Origin: Anaerolineae bacterium
GTDB taxonomy: Bacteria; Chloroflexota; Anaerolineae; B4-G1; SLSP01
Direction: 5' to 3'
Length of the DNA: 5,068 nt
NCBI GenBank assembly: GCA_021107605.1
Contig: JAIOSN010000052.1
Span: 1 to 5,068, forward strand
How positions within the stretch are numbered: the stretch's first letter is position 1; every line of letters begins with the position of its first letter. Position numbers and translations under genes: made by a program. The notes beneath the pieces are model-generated. The model saw only the letters and a program-made list of their open reading frames with translations, ran no database searches and was not told the DNA's origin. This document shows, piece after piece, positions 1 through 5,068 of the stretch.

Positions 1-10
1 AAGCTATTGC

Positions 11-25
11 AGACCTCAGAGGTCT
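11..25. repeat. 15-bp palindrome, copy 1 (AGACCTC-A-GAGGTCT)
   Basis: This is a perfect inverted repeat with 7-bp arms around a central A. As RNA it would fold as a 6-bp stem with a 3-nt loop. A second copy, differing only in the central base, lies at 95-109, with centres 84 bp apart. No T-tract follows on either strand, so a classical intrinsic terminator is not supported. It may be a dispersed repeat, a protein-binding site or a terminator-like hairpin. The palindrome itself is certain; its role is not. Confidence 0.75.
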
Positions 26-94
26 AATGCGACCCTCTCCCGCAAGAAATTTACCGCAAATACGCCGTGGTTTGCCGCTAGGCCGCGCTACCAG

Positions 95-109
95 AGACCT
101 CGGAGGTCT
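95..109. repeat. 15-bp palindrome, copy 2 (AGACCTC-G-GAGGTCT)
   Basis: The arms are identical to those of the copy at 11-25, and the centre is G instead of A. It begins about 23 bp past the stop codon of the minus-strand glycosyltransferase-like gene, where a transcript-end hairpin would be expected. On the minus strand it is followed by CTGG rather than T residues. On the plus strand it is followed by TATCTT, which is weakly T-rich. A terminator role is therefore possible but unproven. The bases between the copies (26-94) show no gene. Confidence 0.7.
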
Positions 110-132
110 TATCTTAACTGTCTACTCACTGT

Positions 133-2073
133 CTATTCAATGAACACTCCCACCGTAGCAGCATCGTCGGGACAACGCTCCTCACCCCGGAATGCGGGAA
201 AACGCTGCTCCCCGTGGTAGAGTCCCACCTGCACAGTGCATGGGCCAACGGCATCTGGGGGGATAATCACGTAACGGACATCGTGAATTAAATCCCCGGC
301 TTGCCAGAGAGAGAGCGGTAAGATACCACCTAGCGCGGCGCCATCAGCTTGCGCGACAAAGTTGTGCTCTCCATCACGGATGTGCAGGAAGACGGTGGCC
401 TGCGTCGGTCCAGAAGCTAACCATTCCAAGTCAATACGCCAGCGACGTTCTTCGCATTGCTCCACAGAGGCAGATAAAAGCACCGGCCCATTTTCGAAGC
501 GTATCAACGACTCAGACGTGATCTCGCTCTGCGGCGTGAGTTGCCCCACGTAGTCGAGTCGAAAACGCTCGACGTCCTCAGCATAGTGACCTAACCAAAT
601 GGTGTGGTGCGCGGCAATGAATTGGCGCAAAGGTTCACCTTCCAGCCAGGGGCCTAAAGTCAACCAGAATGGCTCCGTCTCTTGATAGAGCGAGCGGATG
701 CTGATCGCTTCTGCCTCGCGCCAACTGAGATTGACCTCAATAAACTCCGCGATATTCGAATATTCACCCGGGACAAAGACGATCCCATCTGTGACTAGCG
801 GATAAGTGCGATCTTCCCAAGTCAGAGATGAAGGAACGTTGACAAATCCCAGCGGGGAATTGGTCTTGTCAGCAGCCGCACTCAATACTTCAGCGTAGAT
901 GGCATCTAGCGAGGTGTAGAGATGCTGCCCATGTCGCAAGTAAATGTAATTCTGGCAGATAAGCGAGCCGGCCAGCGTGAGCCAGACGACACGACGCCAC
1001 CATTGTTGATGTATCTGTTGCCCGATCAAAATTATAATCCCGGCCCAGAGCATGACCGTGCCGGCCGCTGCGAGTGTGTAGAGACGCGGCCCGACGAAGA
1101 AAGCTCCATAAGTCAGCGATAGCGCCGCCGGGAGCGCACTCCAGAGCCACCACCAGAGAGCGCCGGCTAACCAGCGCCAGCTCTGGCTTTGACGCGCCAG
1201 CCAGAGCATCCCCAATCCGCAGCCCAACCCAGTCAAGCCCATAAGCGTGAAATCGTGCCATCCCCAATGTTGGATCAGCCAGTCAAAAATTGGCCCTAAT
1301 GGATAGAGCAATCCTTGTAGGAAAAACATGCTGTTCTGTGGTAGATCGGGGATGCCTTGCCAGGTAAGTTGAGTTTGAGAGCCAAGTATAGATTGTCTGG
1401 CAACCACCGCTACCACATTCAAGAGACCGCCGAAGATGATAAATATCGCACGCCGGGGCCACCCCATGCTGAAACCGGATTGGATGATGACCAAACCGCC
1501 CACAATCACGCCACAGACTGCGCCGCTCTCGTGAGCCAACGGCGCCAAGGCCGTCGCCAGCAGGCTAACTCCCCAGTAAACGCTGCCCCCCGTGGCCGTG
1601 GCTTTCAAGGCCGCGTAGGCACTCAGCAGAGTCAACGTCACCACCAAGGTGTGCGGCAGCGCGGTGATCCAGGAAACACTCTGGGTCAGAAAGGGGAAGA
1701 TAACGAAGAGCGTGCCGGCCAGCAGAGCGCGTCCGGCGTGGTGTTCACAGTGCATCACGATTTGCCGGACAAGCACCGCGCCCCACCAGAGCAGGATGAG
1801 GTTGACCGCATGGAGTACAATCTGGCGTCCACCCAGAGGAAAGAGTAATCCCAGCTTGTAAATTGAGAAAGCGAGGGGTCGATAATAATTATTCTCCTGC
1901 GTCAACCAAATATCACGCCAGTTATGTTGCTGCAGCCAGGAGATAATGGGGAGATCGTCATGGAAAAAAGGGAGGTGCAATGCAAAATGGTAGCAGCACC
2001 AGACGAGCAAACCCAGTAGCACAGCACTCAACCATCTGTGGTGGGTGCGCCATAGCTGTGCAATCGTAATCAT
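133..2073 (-). CDS. GT-C-type membrane glycosyltransferase-like protein with C-terminal beta-rich domain
   Basis: This 646-residue protein has about ten hydrophobic helices: roughly 14-34, 84-104, 116-133, 138-157, 166-198 (perhaps two), 209-226, 276-294, 300-321, 331-351 and 362-379. The first loop after helix 1 carries an acidic pair, D39-D40 in FFHDD, followed by NNYYRPL (61-67). Further on come HESGAV (181-186) and GPRLYTL (328-334). Aspartates in the first external loop are the usual catalytic feature of GT-C enzymes that take sugars from polyprenyl-phosphate donors. Residues from about 380 onward are soluble. The stretch 525-630 (VFLHIRD, AQADG, LSLW-AGD, VGLYHGEQR) resembles a beta-sandwich appended to many Chloroflexota membrane glycosyltransferases. 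The start is the ATG at 2073-2071, with AGAGGA (2089-2084) 10 nt upstream and an in-frame stop at 2106-2104. The likely role is envelope or protein glycosylation. Donor and acceptor cannot be told from sequence. It could be a non-catalytic GT-C relative. Confidence 0.85.
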   Translation of the reverse strand: MITIAQLWRTHHRWLSAVLLGLLVWCCYHFALHLPFFHDDLPIISWLQQHNWRDIWLTQENNYYRPLAFSIYKLGLLFPLGGRQIVLHAVNLILLWWGAVLVRQIVMHCEHHAGRALLAGTLFVIFPFLTQSVSWITALPHTLVVTLTLLSAYAALKATATGGSVYWGVSLLATALAPLAHESGAVCGVIVGGLVIIQSGFSMGWPRRAIFIIFGGLLNVVAVVARQSILGSQTQLTWQGIPDLPQNSMFFLQGLLYPLGPIFDWLIQHWGWHDFTLMGLTGLGCGLGMLWLARQSQSWRWLAGALWWWLWSALPAALSLTYGAFFVGPRLYTLAAAGTVMLWAGIIILIGQQIHQQWWRRVVWLTLAGSLICQNYIYLRHGQHLYTSLDAIYAEVLSAAADKTNSPLGFVNVPSSLTWEDRTYPLVTDGIVFVPGEYSNIAEFIEVNLSWREAEAISIRSLYQETEPFWLTLGPWLEGEPLRQFIAAHHTIWLGHYAEDVERFRLDYVGQLTPQSEITSESLIRFENGPVLLSASVEQCEERRWRIDLEWLASGPTQATVFLHIRDGEHNFVAQADGAALGGILPLSLWQAGDLIHDVRYVIIPPDAVGPCTVQVGLYHGEQRFPAFRGEERCPDDAATVGVFIE

Positions 2074-2083
2074 TTTGTATACA

Positions 2084-2089
2084 TCCTCT
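2084..2089 (-). promoter_or_regulatory. ribosome binding site of the GT-C gene
   Basis: AGAGGA on the minus strand lies 10 nt before the ATG at 2073, a slightly long spacing. The only stronger Shine-Dalgarno-like stretch, GGGAGGT around 2112-2106, has no start codon at a useful distance. The 2073 ATG is therefore the best start. Confidence 0.5.
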
Positions 2090-2124
2090 GAGACAAAGTT
2101 TAGTTACCTCCCATTTCCAGTAAA

Positions 2125-2154
2125 ATCATAGAGGTGCGTCTCATTGCGGCTGAA
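2125..2154 (-). promoter_or_regulatory. candidate promoter for the GT-C gene
   Basis: On the minus strand, TATGAT (2130-2125) matches five of six bases of the sigma70 -10 consensus. A weak -35, TTCAGC (2154-2149), lies 18 bp upstream. This would give a leader of about 45 nt before the ATG at 2073. The -10 overlaps one copy of an 11-bp repeat (2126-2136). The -35 is poor, so activation or another start point is possible. Confidence 0.35.
2126..2136. repeat. 11-bp direct repeat TCATAGAGGTG, copy 1
   Basis: This copy is identical to the sequence at 2227-2237, 101 bp away in the same divergent intergenic region. It overlaps the candidate -10 of the minus-strand gene. It could be half of a regulator site or a chance repeat. 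Confidence 0.45.
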
Positions 2155-2170
2155 TTCCTGGTAGCGCATA

Positions 2171-2205
2171 GCGTGTTCCGTTTTGAGAAGCTTTACGCAA
2201 CACGC
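2171..2205. repeat. imperfect inverted repeat, 11-nt arms
   Basis: GCGTGTTCCGT (2171-2181) and ACGCAACACGC (2195-2205) are reverse complements at 10 of 11 positions, around a 13-nt loop. The dyad lies between the two divergent promoters, centred about 70 bp upstream of the predicted start of the minus-strand transcript. No T-tract follows on either strand. It may be an operator or a hairpin from an unrecognised leader. The pairing is seen directly; the function is inferred. Confidence 0.5.
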
Positions 2206-2226
2206 AACCCGGATATAGCTCTCAAC

Positions 2227-2237
2227 TCATAGAGGTG
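2227..2237. repeat. 11-bp direct repeat TCATAGAGGTG, copy 2
   Basis: This is an exact second copy of the 11-mer at 2126-2136. It sits about 47 bp upstream of the -35 element of the plus-strand promoter. Just downstream, AATACCT occurs twice (2241-2247 and 2251-2257) with a 10-bp period. Confidence 0.4.
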
Positions 2238-2283
2238 AACAATACCTCAAAATACCTGTTTGGACAAATCGCGAGGGAGAGAA

Positions 2284-2312
2284 TTGGCACTTGCTGTCAG
2301 TTGCAGTAGAAT
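2284..2312 (+). promoter_or_regulatory. sigma70-type promoter of the winged-helix/zinc-ribbon gene
   Basis: TTGGCA (2284-2289) and TAGAAT (2307-2312) are separated by exactly 17 bp, and each matches five of six consensus bases. Transcription would start near 2319, leaving a leader of about 34 nt that carries the Shine-Dalgarno site at 2342-2347. This is the clearest -35/-10 pair in the intergenic region. Confidence 0.65.
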
Positions 2313-2341
2313 AGCAAGTAGTGCATTGATATAGTTAGCCA

Positions 2342-2347
2342 GGGAGG
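2342..2347 (+). promoter_or_regulatory. strong ribosome binding site GGGAGG
   Basis: The near-consensus Shine-Dalgarno sequence is followed by a 5-nt spacer (TAATT) and the ATG at 2353. It fixes the start of the downstream gene and argues for good translation. Confidence 0.8.
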
Positions 2348-2352
2348 TAATT

Positions 2353-2874
2353 ATGAAATCAGGTAAAACAATAGGCATTATTTTAGCGGCGGCGGGATTG
2401 GGCATCTGCCTACTCGCGGCGCTCTGGGCGGGTGTCAGCGCCATGGGGGAGGGATTAAGCAACGCTGCGGCTATTTTAGGGATAGGCTTAGCTTTTCTCA
2501 TCAGCGCGCCGCTGGTCGGAGCGGGGCTTTTCATCTTCTTTCGCAGCCGCGGCGAAGGGGAACAGCTGGCCTACGCGCAACAAGAGCGCAAATTACTGGG
2601 GATGGTGCAGACAGCGGGCCAAGTGGACGTTGCCAGCGCAGCTTTGGAGTTAGACGTCAGCCGCTCCGAGCTCAAGGAGATGGTCTATGATCTGGTCAAC
2701 AAGGGCTTCTTCGCGGGTTACATCAATTGGGACGAAGGAATGCTCTATTCCCGCGATGCCTCACAACTTAAAGAAGGTTCACGTTGTCCAAATTGCAGCG
2801 GTGAATTAGAGCTCGTGGGTAAGGGCGTGGTGAGCTGCCCTTACTGCGGCACGGATATCTTCTTGACGAAGTAA
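2353..2874 (+). CDS. membrane-anchored winged-helix/zinc-ribbon protein of unknown function
   Basis: This 173-residue protein has two hydrophobic helices (about 7-29 and 39-63) followed by a basic FFRSR edge. By the positive-inside rule this puts the remainder in the cytoplasm. Residues 75-135 are helical and look like a small winged-helix (PCI-like) fold, with VDVASAALELDVSRSELKEM as a helix-turn-helix-like stretch and GYINWDEGMLYS as the wing. Residues 145-165 form a zinc ribbon with CPNC (C145, C148) and CPYC (C162, C165). The arrangement fits a small membrane protein that binds nucleic acid or a protein partner. I recognise the architecture from environmental Chloroflexota proteins but know no assigned function. 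The ATG at 2353 is supported by a strong ribosome binding site and promoter. The gene is monocistronic and converges with the next minus-strand gene. The four cysteines are all present and the length looks complete. Confidence 0.88.
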   Translation: MKSGKTIGIILAAAGLGICLLAALWAGVSAMGEGLSNAAAILGIGLAFLISAPLVGAGLFIFFRSRGEGEQLAYAQQERKLLGMVQTAGQVDVASAALELDVSRSELKEMVYDLVNKGFFAGYINWDEGMLYSRDASQLKEGSRCPNCSGELELVGKGVVSCPYCGTDIFLTK

Positions 2875-2882
2875 CCCCAGCG

Positions 2883-2902
2883 ATCTGCAATAACGCGCAG
2901 AT
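2883..2902. terminator. possible shared hairpin between convergent genes
   Basis: ATCTGC (2883-2888) pairs with GCAGAT (2897-2902) around an 8-nt loop, filling most of the 28-bp gap between two convergent stop codons. The location suits a bidirectional terminator. The stem is short and no T-run follows on either strand, so strong intrinsic termination is not expected. Confidence 0.3.
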
Positions 2903-3607
2903 TCACGCATCCCGGTCCAGATTCAGGCCGACCAGGGCATCCAGGGCGCGCAGCCAGGAGTCCCGCTCAGAACCTTGAGGCTCATCGCGAAAGCGGTAAT
3001 CGTTCTTACGGATGAACTCTTGTAGTTCGATGCGCAACGCAGCCCAAGCCCGCCGCTCCACCTCCAAGAGCAAGCGTTTCGCCTCGACGGAGCCGCGTAT
3101 AGTCAGGGCCAAGCGCAAATGAGGTAAACAGAGTCCGCCGGCCTGCTCCAATGCCGTGCGGACGCTCTCCTTTTGGATATCTTGCAACAGCACATTGGCA
3201 AAACGGGCCGCTGTATCCGCCCCCCGCTGACAAGCCGGACAAAGGGCCAACGGTTCCAGCCCCTCGGCGAGCTGGACAGGCGTAGGACGTGTTTCCCAGA
3301 ATTTCAAGGGGGACTCTAATTCCAATTCTGTATCGTGGAGCAGATCCTTGATAGTAACTTCGTACACAAGAGCAATGCCCAGCGCGCTACCATGCACCTC
3401 TCGCCAGGCGCGGGCATGGCGGAGGCACATCCCCCGTGAACGTTTCAGTTCCGCACGAGTGCCCAAGTCCAAAATCCGCTCATAAGTGAGAGAATCCAAA
3501 AAAGACTCTTCGGCGCGGGCAGTGAGGCGGCAGAGTGGGCAACCGCCCTGCTCCAACGTCTCCCGCAGTTCCGCTTGTAGGGTGTGCGATAGTTTTGGCT
3601 TGAACAT
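2903..3607 (-). CDS. DUF6062-like protein with two CxxC...CxxH modules
   Basis: This is a soluble 234-residue protein with no signal peptide or membrane segment. It contains two similar modules: CPLC (C23, C26) then CLRH (C61, H64), and CPAC (C123, C126) then CLPH (C160, H163). The inner spacings are 34 and 33 residues. Each set of three cysteines plus one histidine could hold a zinc ion, and each is followed by a helical stretch, so the protein looks like an internal duplication. The C-terminus has FIRKNDYRFRDEP (198-210) and SERDSWLRALDALVG. The pattern matches my recollection of the DUF6062 family, whose function is unknown; the family name is from memory. The ATG at 3607 is the only usable start: the frame is closed at 3628-3626, no other start codon lies between, and C23 requires it. 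No Shine-Dalgarno precedes it, and a TATAAT lies 6 nt upstream, so translation is probably leaderless. Confidence 0.88.
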   Translation of the reverse strand: MFKPKLSHTLQAELRETLEQGGCPLCRLTARAEESFLDSLTYERILDLGTRAELKRSRGMCLRHARAWREVHGSALGIALVYEVTIKDLLHDTELELESPLKFWETRPTPVQLAEGLEPLALCPACQRGADTAARFANVLLQDIQKESVRTALEQAGGLCLPHLRLALTIRGSVEAKRLLLEVERRAWAALRIELQEFIRKNDYRFRDEPQGSERDSWLRALDALVGLNLDRDA

Positions 3608-3613
3608 GCGAGC

Positions 3614-3641
3614 ATTATAGAAGATTTACCAGGAATGTACA
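3614..3641 (-). promoter_or_regulatory. promoter predicting a leaderless mRNA for the DUF6062-like gene
   Basis: On the minus strand a perfect TATAAT (3619-3614) ends 6 nt before the A of the ATG at 3607. The usual start distance therefore puts transcription at or next to the start codon. TGTACA (3641-3636), 16 bp upstream of the -10, matches four of six -35 bases. No ribosome binding site is present, which agrees with leaderless initiation. It also means the gene need not depend on read-through from the upstream kinase gene. Confidence 0.6.
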
Positions 3642-3645
3642 TTCC
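3632..3645. promoter_or_regulatory. perfect 14-bp palindrome over the -35: operator candidate
   Basis: GGAATGTACATTCC is its own reverse complement. Its centre falls inside the TGTACA -35 element of the minus-strand promoter, covering about -25 to -38 relative to the predicted start. A dimeric regulator bound here would block polymerase. The palindrome is seen directly; an operator role is inferred. No second copy was noticed in the window. Confidence 0.5.
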
Positions 3646-3669
3646 AGCTAACCCCGTTTCCAATACTTA

Positions 3670-3718
3670 GCTGGCAGTTAAAACCACGCCTACAGTTACG
3701 AAGTCAGCCTGCGCCAGC
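3670..3718. repeat. long-range inverted repeat downstream of the kinase gene
   Basis: GCTGGC (3670-3675) and GCCAGC (3713-3718) are reverse complements separated by 37 nt. A register with a 2-nt bulge extends the pairing to about 8 bp. The long loop makes it a weak structure, and it may be chance. Confidence 0.2.
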
Positions 3719-3721
3719 GAG

Positions 3722-3752
3722 GAATGACAAGCGCGCCTGTTATTTGCCATTC
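3722..3752 (-). terminator. weak hairpin just after the kinase stop codon
   Basis: GAATGACAA (3722-3730) pairs with TTGCCATTC (3744-3752) at eight of nine positions around a 13-nt loop, starting 4 bp beyond the kinase stop codon. There is no T-tract on the minus strand. It may slow transcription or stabilise the 3' end, but a true terminator is not established. Confidence 0.3.
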
Positions 3753-3756
3753 GCTC

Positions 3757-5068
3757 TCACTCATCCAGGATACGGCGCACTGTCTGCGCCAGGGTGTCAA
3801 GATCAAATGGTTTACGGAGTATGTCCCGAAAGCCACAGGCGCGTAACGTCTCTTTCTGCCCCGCCACTACGTAACCCGTGACGCCTAACGCTTTTAGCGC
3901 AGGATTTCTCCGGCGTAGTTCCACCACTAACTCTCTGCCGCCCATTCTCGGCATGATCAGATCGGTGATCACCAAATCCAATTTCTCTGGCGAGCTCTCC
4001 TTTGCCCAGCGGGCCGTCTGGCGGCTCCCCAGGGCCGCTTCTCCATTGCTAGCCGTCAACACCCGGTACCCTAGCGACTCCAATAATTCTTGACAAGCTC
4101 GCAACAAATCTAGATCATCTTCTACCAACAAAATGGTTTCTGCTTGCCCGGTGGGGAGTGCAAAGCAGCTACTCTCTGTTACTGGCTCCGCCTCAGCTGC
4201 CGCTAAGTAAATGGGCAGGTAGAGGTAAAAAGTGGTTCCTTCTCCCAATTTTGTTTCCAAATCAATATATCCATGATGTTGCTTAATGATACCGTAAACT
4301 TGCGCCAGCCCTAGCCCGGTACCTTTCCCCACTTCTTTGGTGGTGAAGAAAGGTTCGAAGATATGGTCGCGCACCTCCTCCGGCATCCCAATACCAGTAT
4401 CCGAGAGAGCCAAACAAATCCATTGCCCAGTCAACATATCCACCGGCGGCTTTTGCGTGGAAGAAATTCCTAGCGCAGATAGTTCAAAGTGCAGTTCCCC
4501 GCCATGTGGCATGGCATCGCGCGCGTTGAGCACCAAGTTGGTCAACACCTGTTGTAACCGTCCGGAGTCGGCCGCCACGATATATTCCCCCGCTTCCGCT
4601 GCGAAGGTGATCTGGATACTCTCCGGGATCGTGCGCCGCAATATCTCCAACACTTCTACGATAAGTACCTGCAAGTCTAACGCCCGGACGTCAATTGTGG
4701 AGCTACGACTGAAATCTAAAATCCGCTGCACCAGATCGGCGGCCTTCCTAGACTCGCCAATGATAATCTCTAAATTCTGCGCCAGACCTGACTTCAGGTC
4801 AAACTGACGCTGGGATAGTTGTGCGTAAAGAAGGATACTGGAGAGCAGATTACGGAAGTCGTGGGCAATGCCGGCGGAAAGTTGCCCGATGGCGGCCAAC
4901 CGTTCTTGGCGTCGAATGCGCGCCCGAGCTTCTCGCTGTCGCGTCACTTCACGGATGACCAGCACCAAACCTTGCCGCGCCGTCCCTGGTCCTAGCGGCC
5001 GGGCGAGCAGCTCGAAGTATTGCGGCCTCTCTCCCCCTAATCGCAGCGCGTGGCCGCCCCCACCCGGG
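3757..5068 (-). CDS. hybrid sensor histidine kinase/response regulator, N-terminus cut off by the window
   Basis: The visible part is 436 residues, numbered here from the first complete codon at the right edge (5067). Residues 16-48 (YFELLARPLG...LVLVIREVTRQRE) look like the end of a PAS sensor domain. The HisKA H-box is GIAHDFRN with phospho-acceptor H69. The HATPase domain has the N-box NLVLNARDA (N181), DTGIGMP (D223), EPFFTT and GKGTGLGLA. The C-terminal receiver has acidic D317-D318, phospho-acceptor D369 in ITDLIMP, T397 and K419 in RKPF. All catalytic positions are present, so both kinase and phosphorelay functions should be intact. The likely path is autophosphorylation at H69 and transfer to D369. 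The partner is unknown, and no output regulator lies in the window. No transmembrane segment is visible. The first in-frame candidate start is a TTG at 4968, but it falls inside the PAS tail with no ribosome binding site, and the frame stays open to the edge. The true start therefore lies outside. Confidence 0.93.
   Translation of the reverse strand, partial: PGGGGHALRLGGERPQYFELLARPLGPGTARQGLVLVIREVTRQREARARIRRQERLAAIGQLSAGIAHDFRNLLSSILLYAQLSQRQFDLKSGLAQNLEIIIGESRKAADLVQRILDFSRSSTIDVRALDLQVLIVEVLEILRRTIPESIQITFAAEAGEYIVAADSGRLQQVLTNLVLNARDAMPHGGELHFELSALGISSTQKPPVDMLTGQWICLALSDTGIGMPEEVRDHIFEPFFTTKEVGKGTGLGLAQVYGIIKQHHGYIDLETKLGEGTTFYLYLPIYLAAAEAEPVTESSCFALPTGQAETILLVEDDLDLLRACQELLESLGYRVLTASNGEAALGSRQTARWAKESSPEKLDLVITDLIMPRMGGRELVVELRRRNPALKALGVTGYVVAGQKETLRACGFRDILRKPFDLDTLAQTVRRILDE

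Noticed and set aside
1..132. CRISPR-like array from the two palindromic repeats
   Set aside because: There are only two copies, of 15 bp and 69 bp apart, with no further units and no cas genes in the window.
890..1848. Several open frames of 66-163 codons overlapping the GT-C gene on both strands
   Set aside because: Their translations are low-complexity, rich in Arg, Gln and Pro, and show no domain. The membrane protein in the main frame has coherent helices and GT-C motifs throughout.
2076..2083. 8-bp palindrome TGTATACA next to the GT-C start codon
   Set aside because: It is too short to separate from chance, and it lies between the ribosome binding site and the ATG.
2247..2534. 95-codon minus-strand frame opposite the zinc-ribbon gene
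   Set aside because: It is antisense to the hydrophobic N-terminus of a well-supported gene and runs across that gene's promoter. Its product has no recognisable domain.
3445..3663. 72-codon minus-strand frame overlapping the start of the DUF6062-like gene
   Set aside because: It is out of frame with the conserved CxxC protein, and it crosses the palindrome and promoter. It shows no motif of its own.
4337..4807. 156-codon plus-strand frame opposite the kinase
   Set aside because: It is antisense to the HisKA and HATPase domains, whose catalytic motifs are all intact. The product is Ser/Arg-rich without a domain.

Overview
The window looks like a piece of a Chloroflexota (Anaerolineae-like) chromosome, probably from a metagenome contig. 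This taxonomic guess is inference from protein architecture. It rests on a GT-C membrane protein carrying the C-terminal beta-rich domain I associate with Chloroflexota glycosyltransferases, a two-helix/winged-helix/zinc-ribbon protein, and a duplicated CxxC...CxxH protein resembling DUF6062. Base composition is moderately GC-rich. There are no RNA genes, insertion sequences or CRISPR arrays that I can see.

Layout: positions 1-132 are non-coding and hold two nearly identical 15-bp palindromes. Positions 133-2073 (minus) encode a polytopic GT-C-type glycosyltransferase-like protein. Positions 2074-2352 form a 279-bp divergent intergenic region with a good sigma70-type promoter for the plus-strand gene, a weaker candidate for the minus-strand gene, an 11-nt imperfect dyad and short direct repeats. 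Positions 2353-2874 (plus) encode a small membrane-anchored winged-helix/zinc-ribbon protein. It converges, with a 28-bp gap and a small hairpin, on 2903-3607 (minus), a soluble protein with two CxxC...CxxH modules. Positions 3608-3756 hold a compact promoter that predicts a leaderless mRNA, with a perfect 14-bp palindrome over its -35 region. From 3757 to the right edge (minus) lies the C-terminal part of a hybrid histidine kinase (PAS tail, HisKA, HATPase, receiver). Its frame stays open through the edge, so the gene is cut by the window.

The genes do not form an evident pathway. The kinase and the CxxC protein are co-directional but separated by a promoter, the zinc-ribbon gene is monocistronic, and the glycosyltransferase gene stands alone. 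I see no new multi-gene system. The most testable novelty is regulatory: the leaderless promoter with its palindromic operator candidate, then the paired palindromes at the left end.
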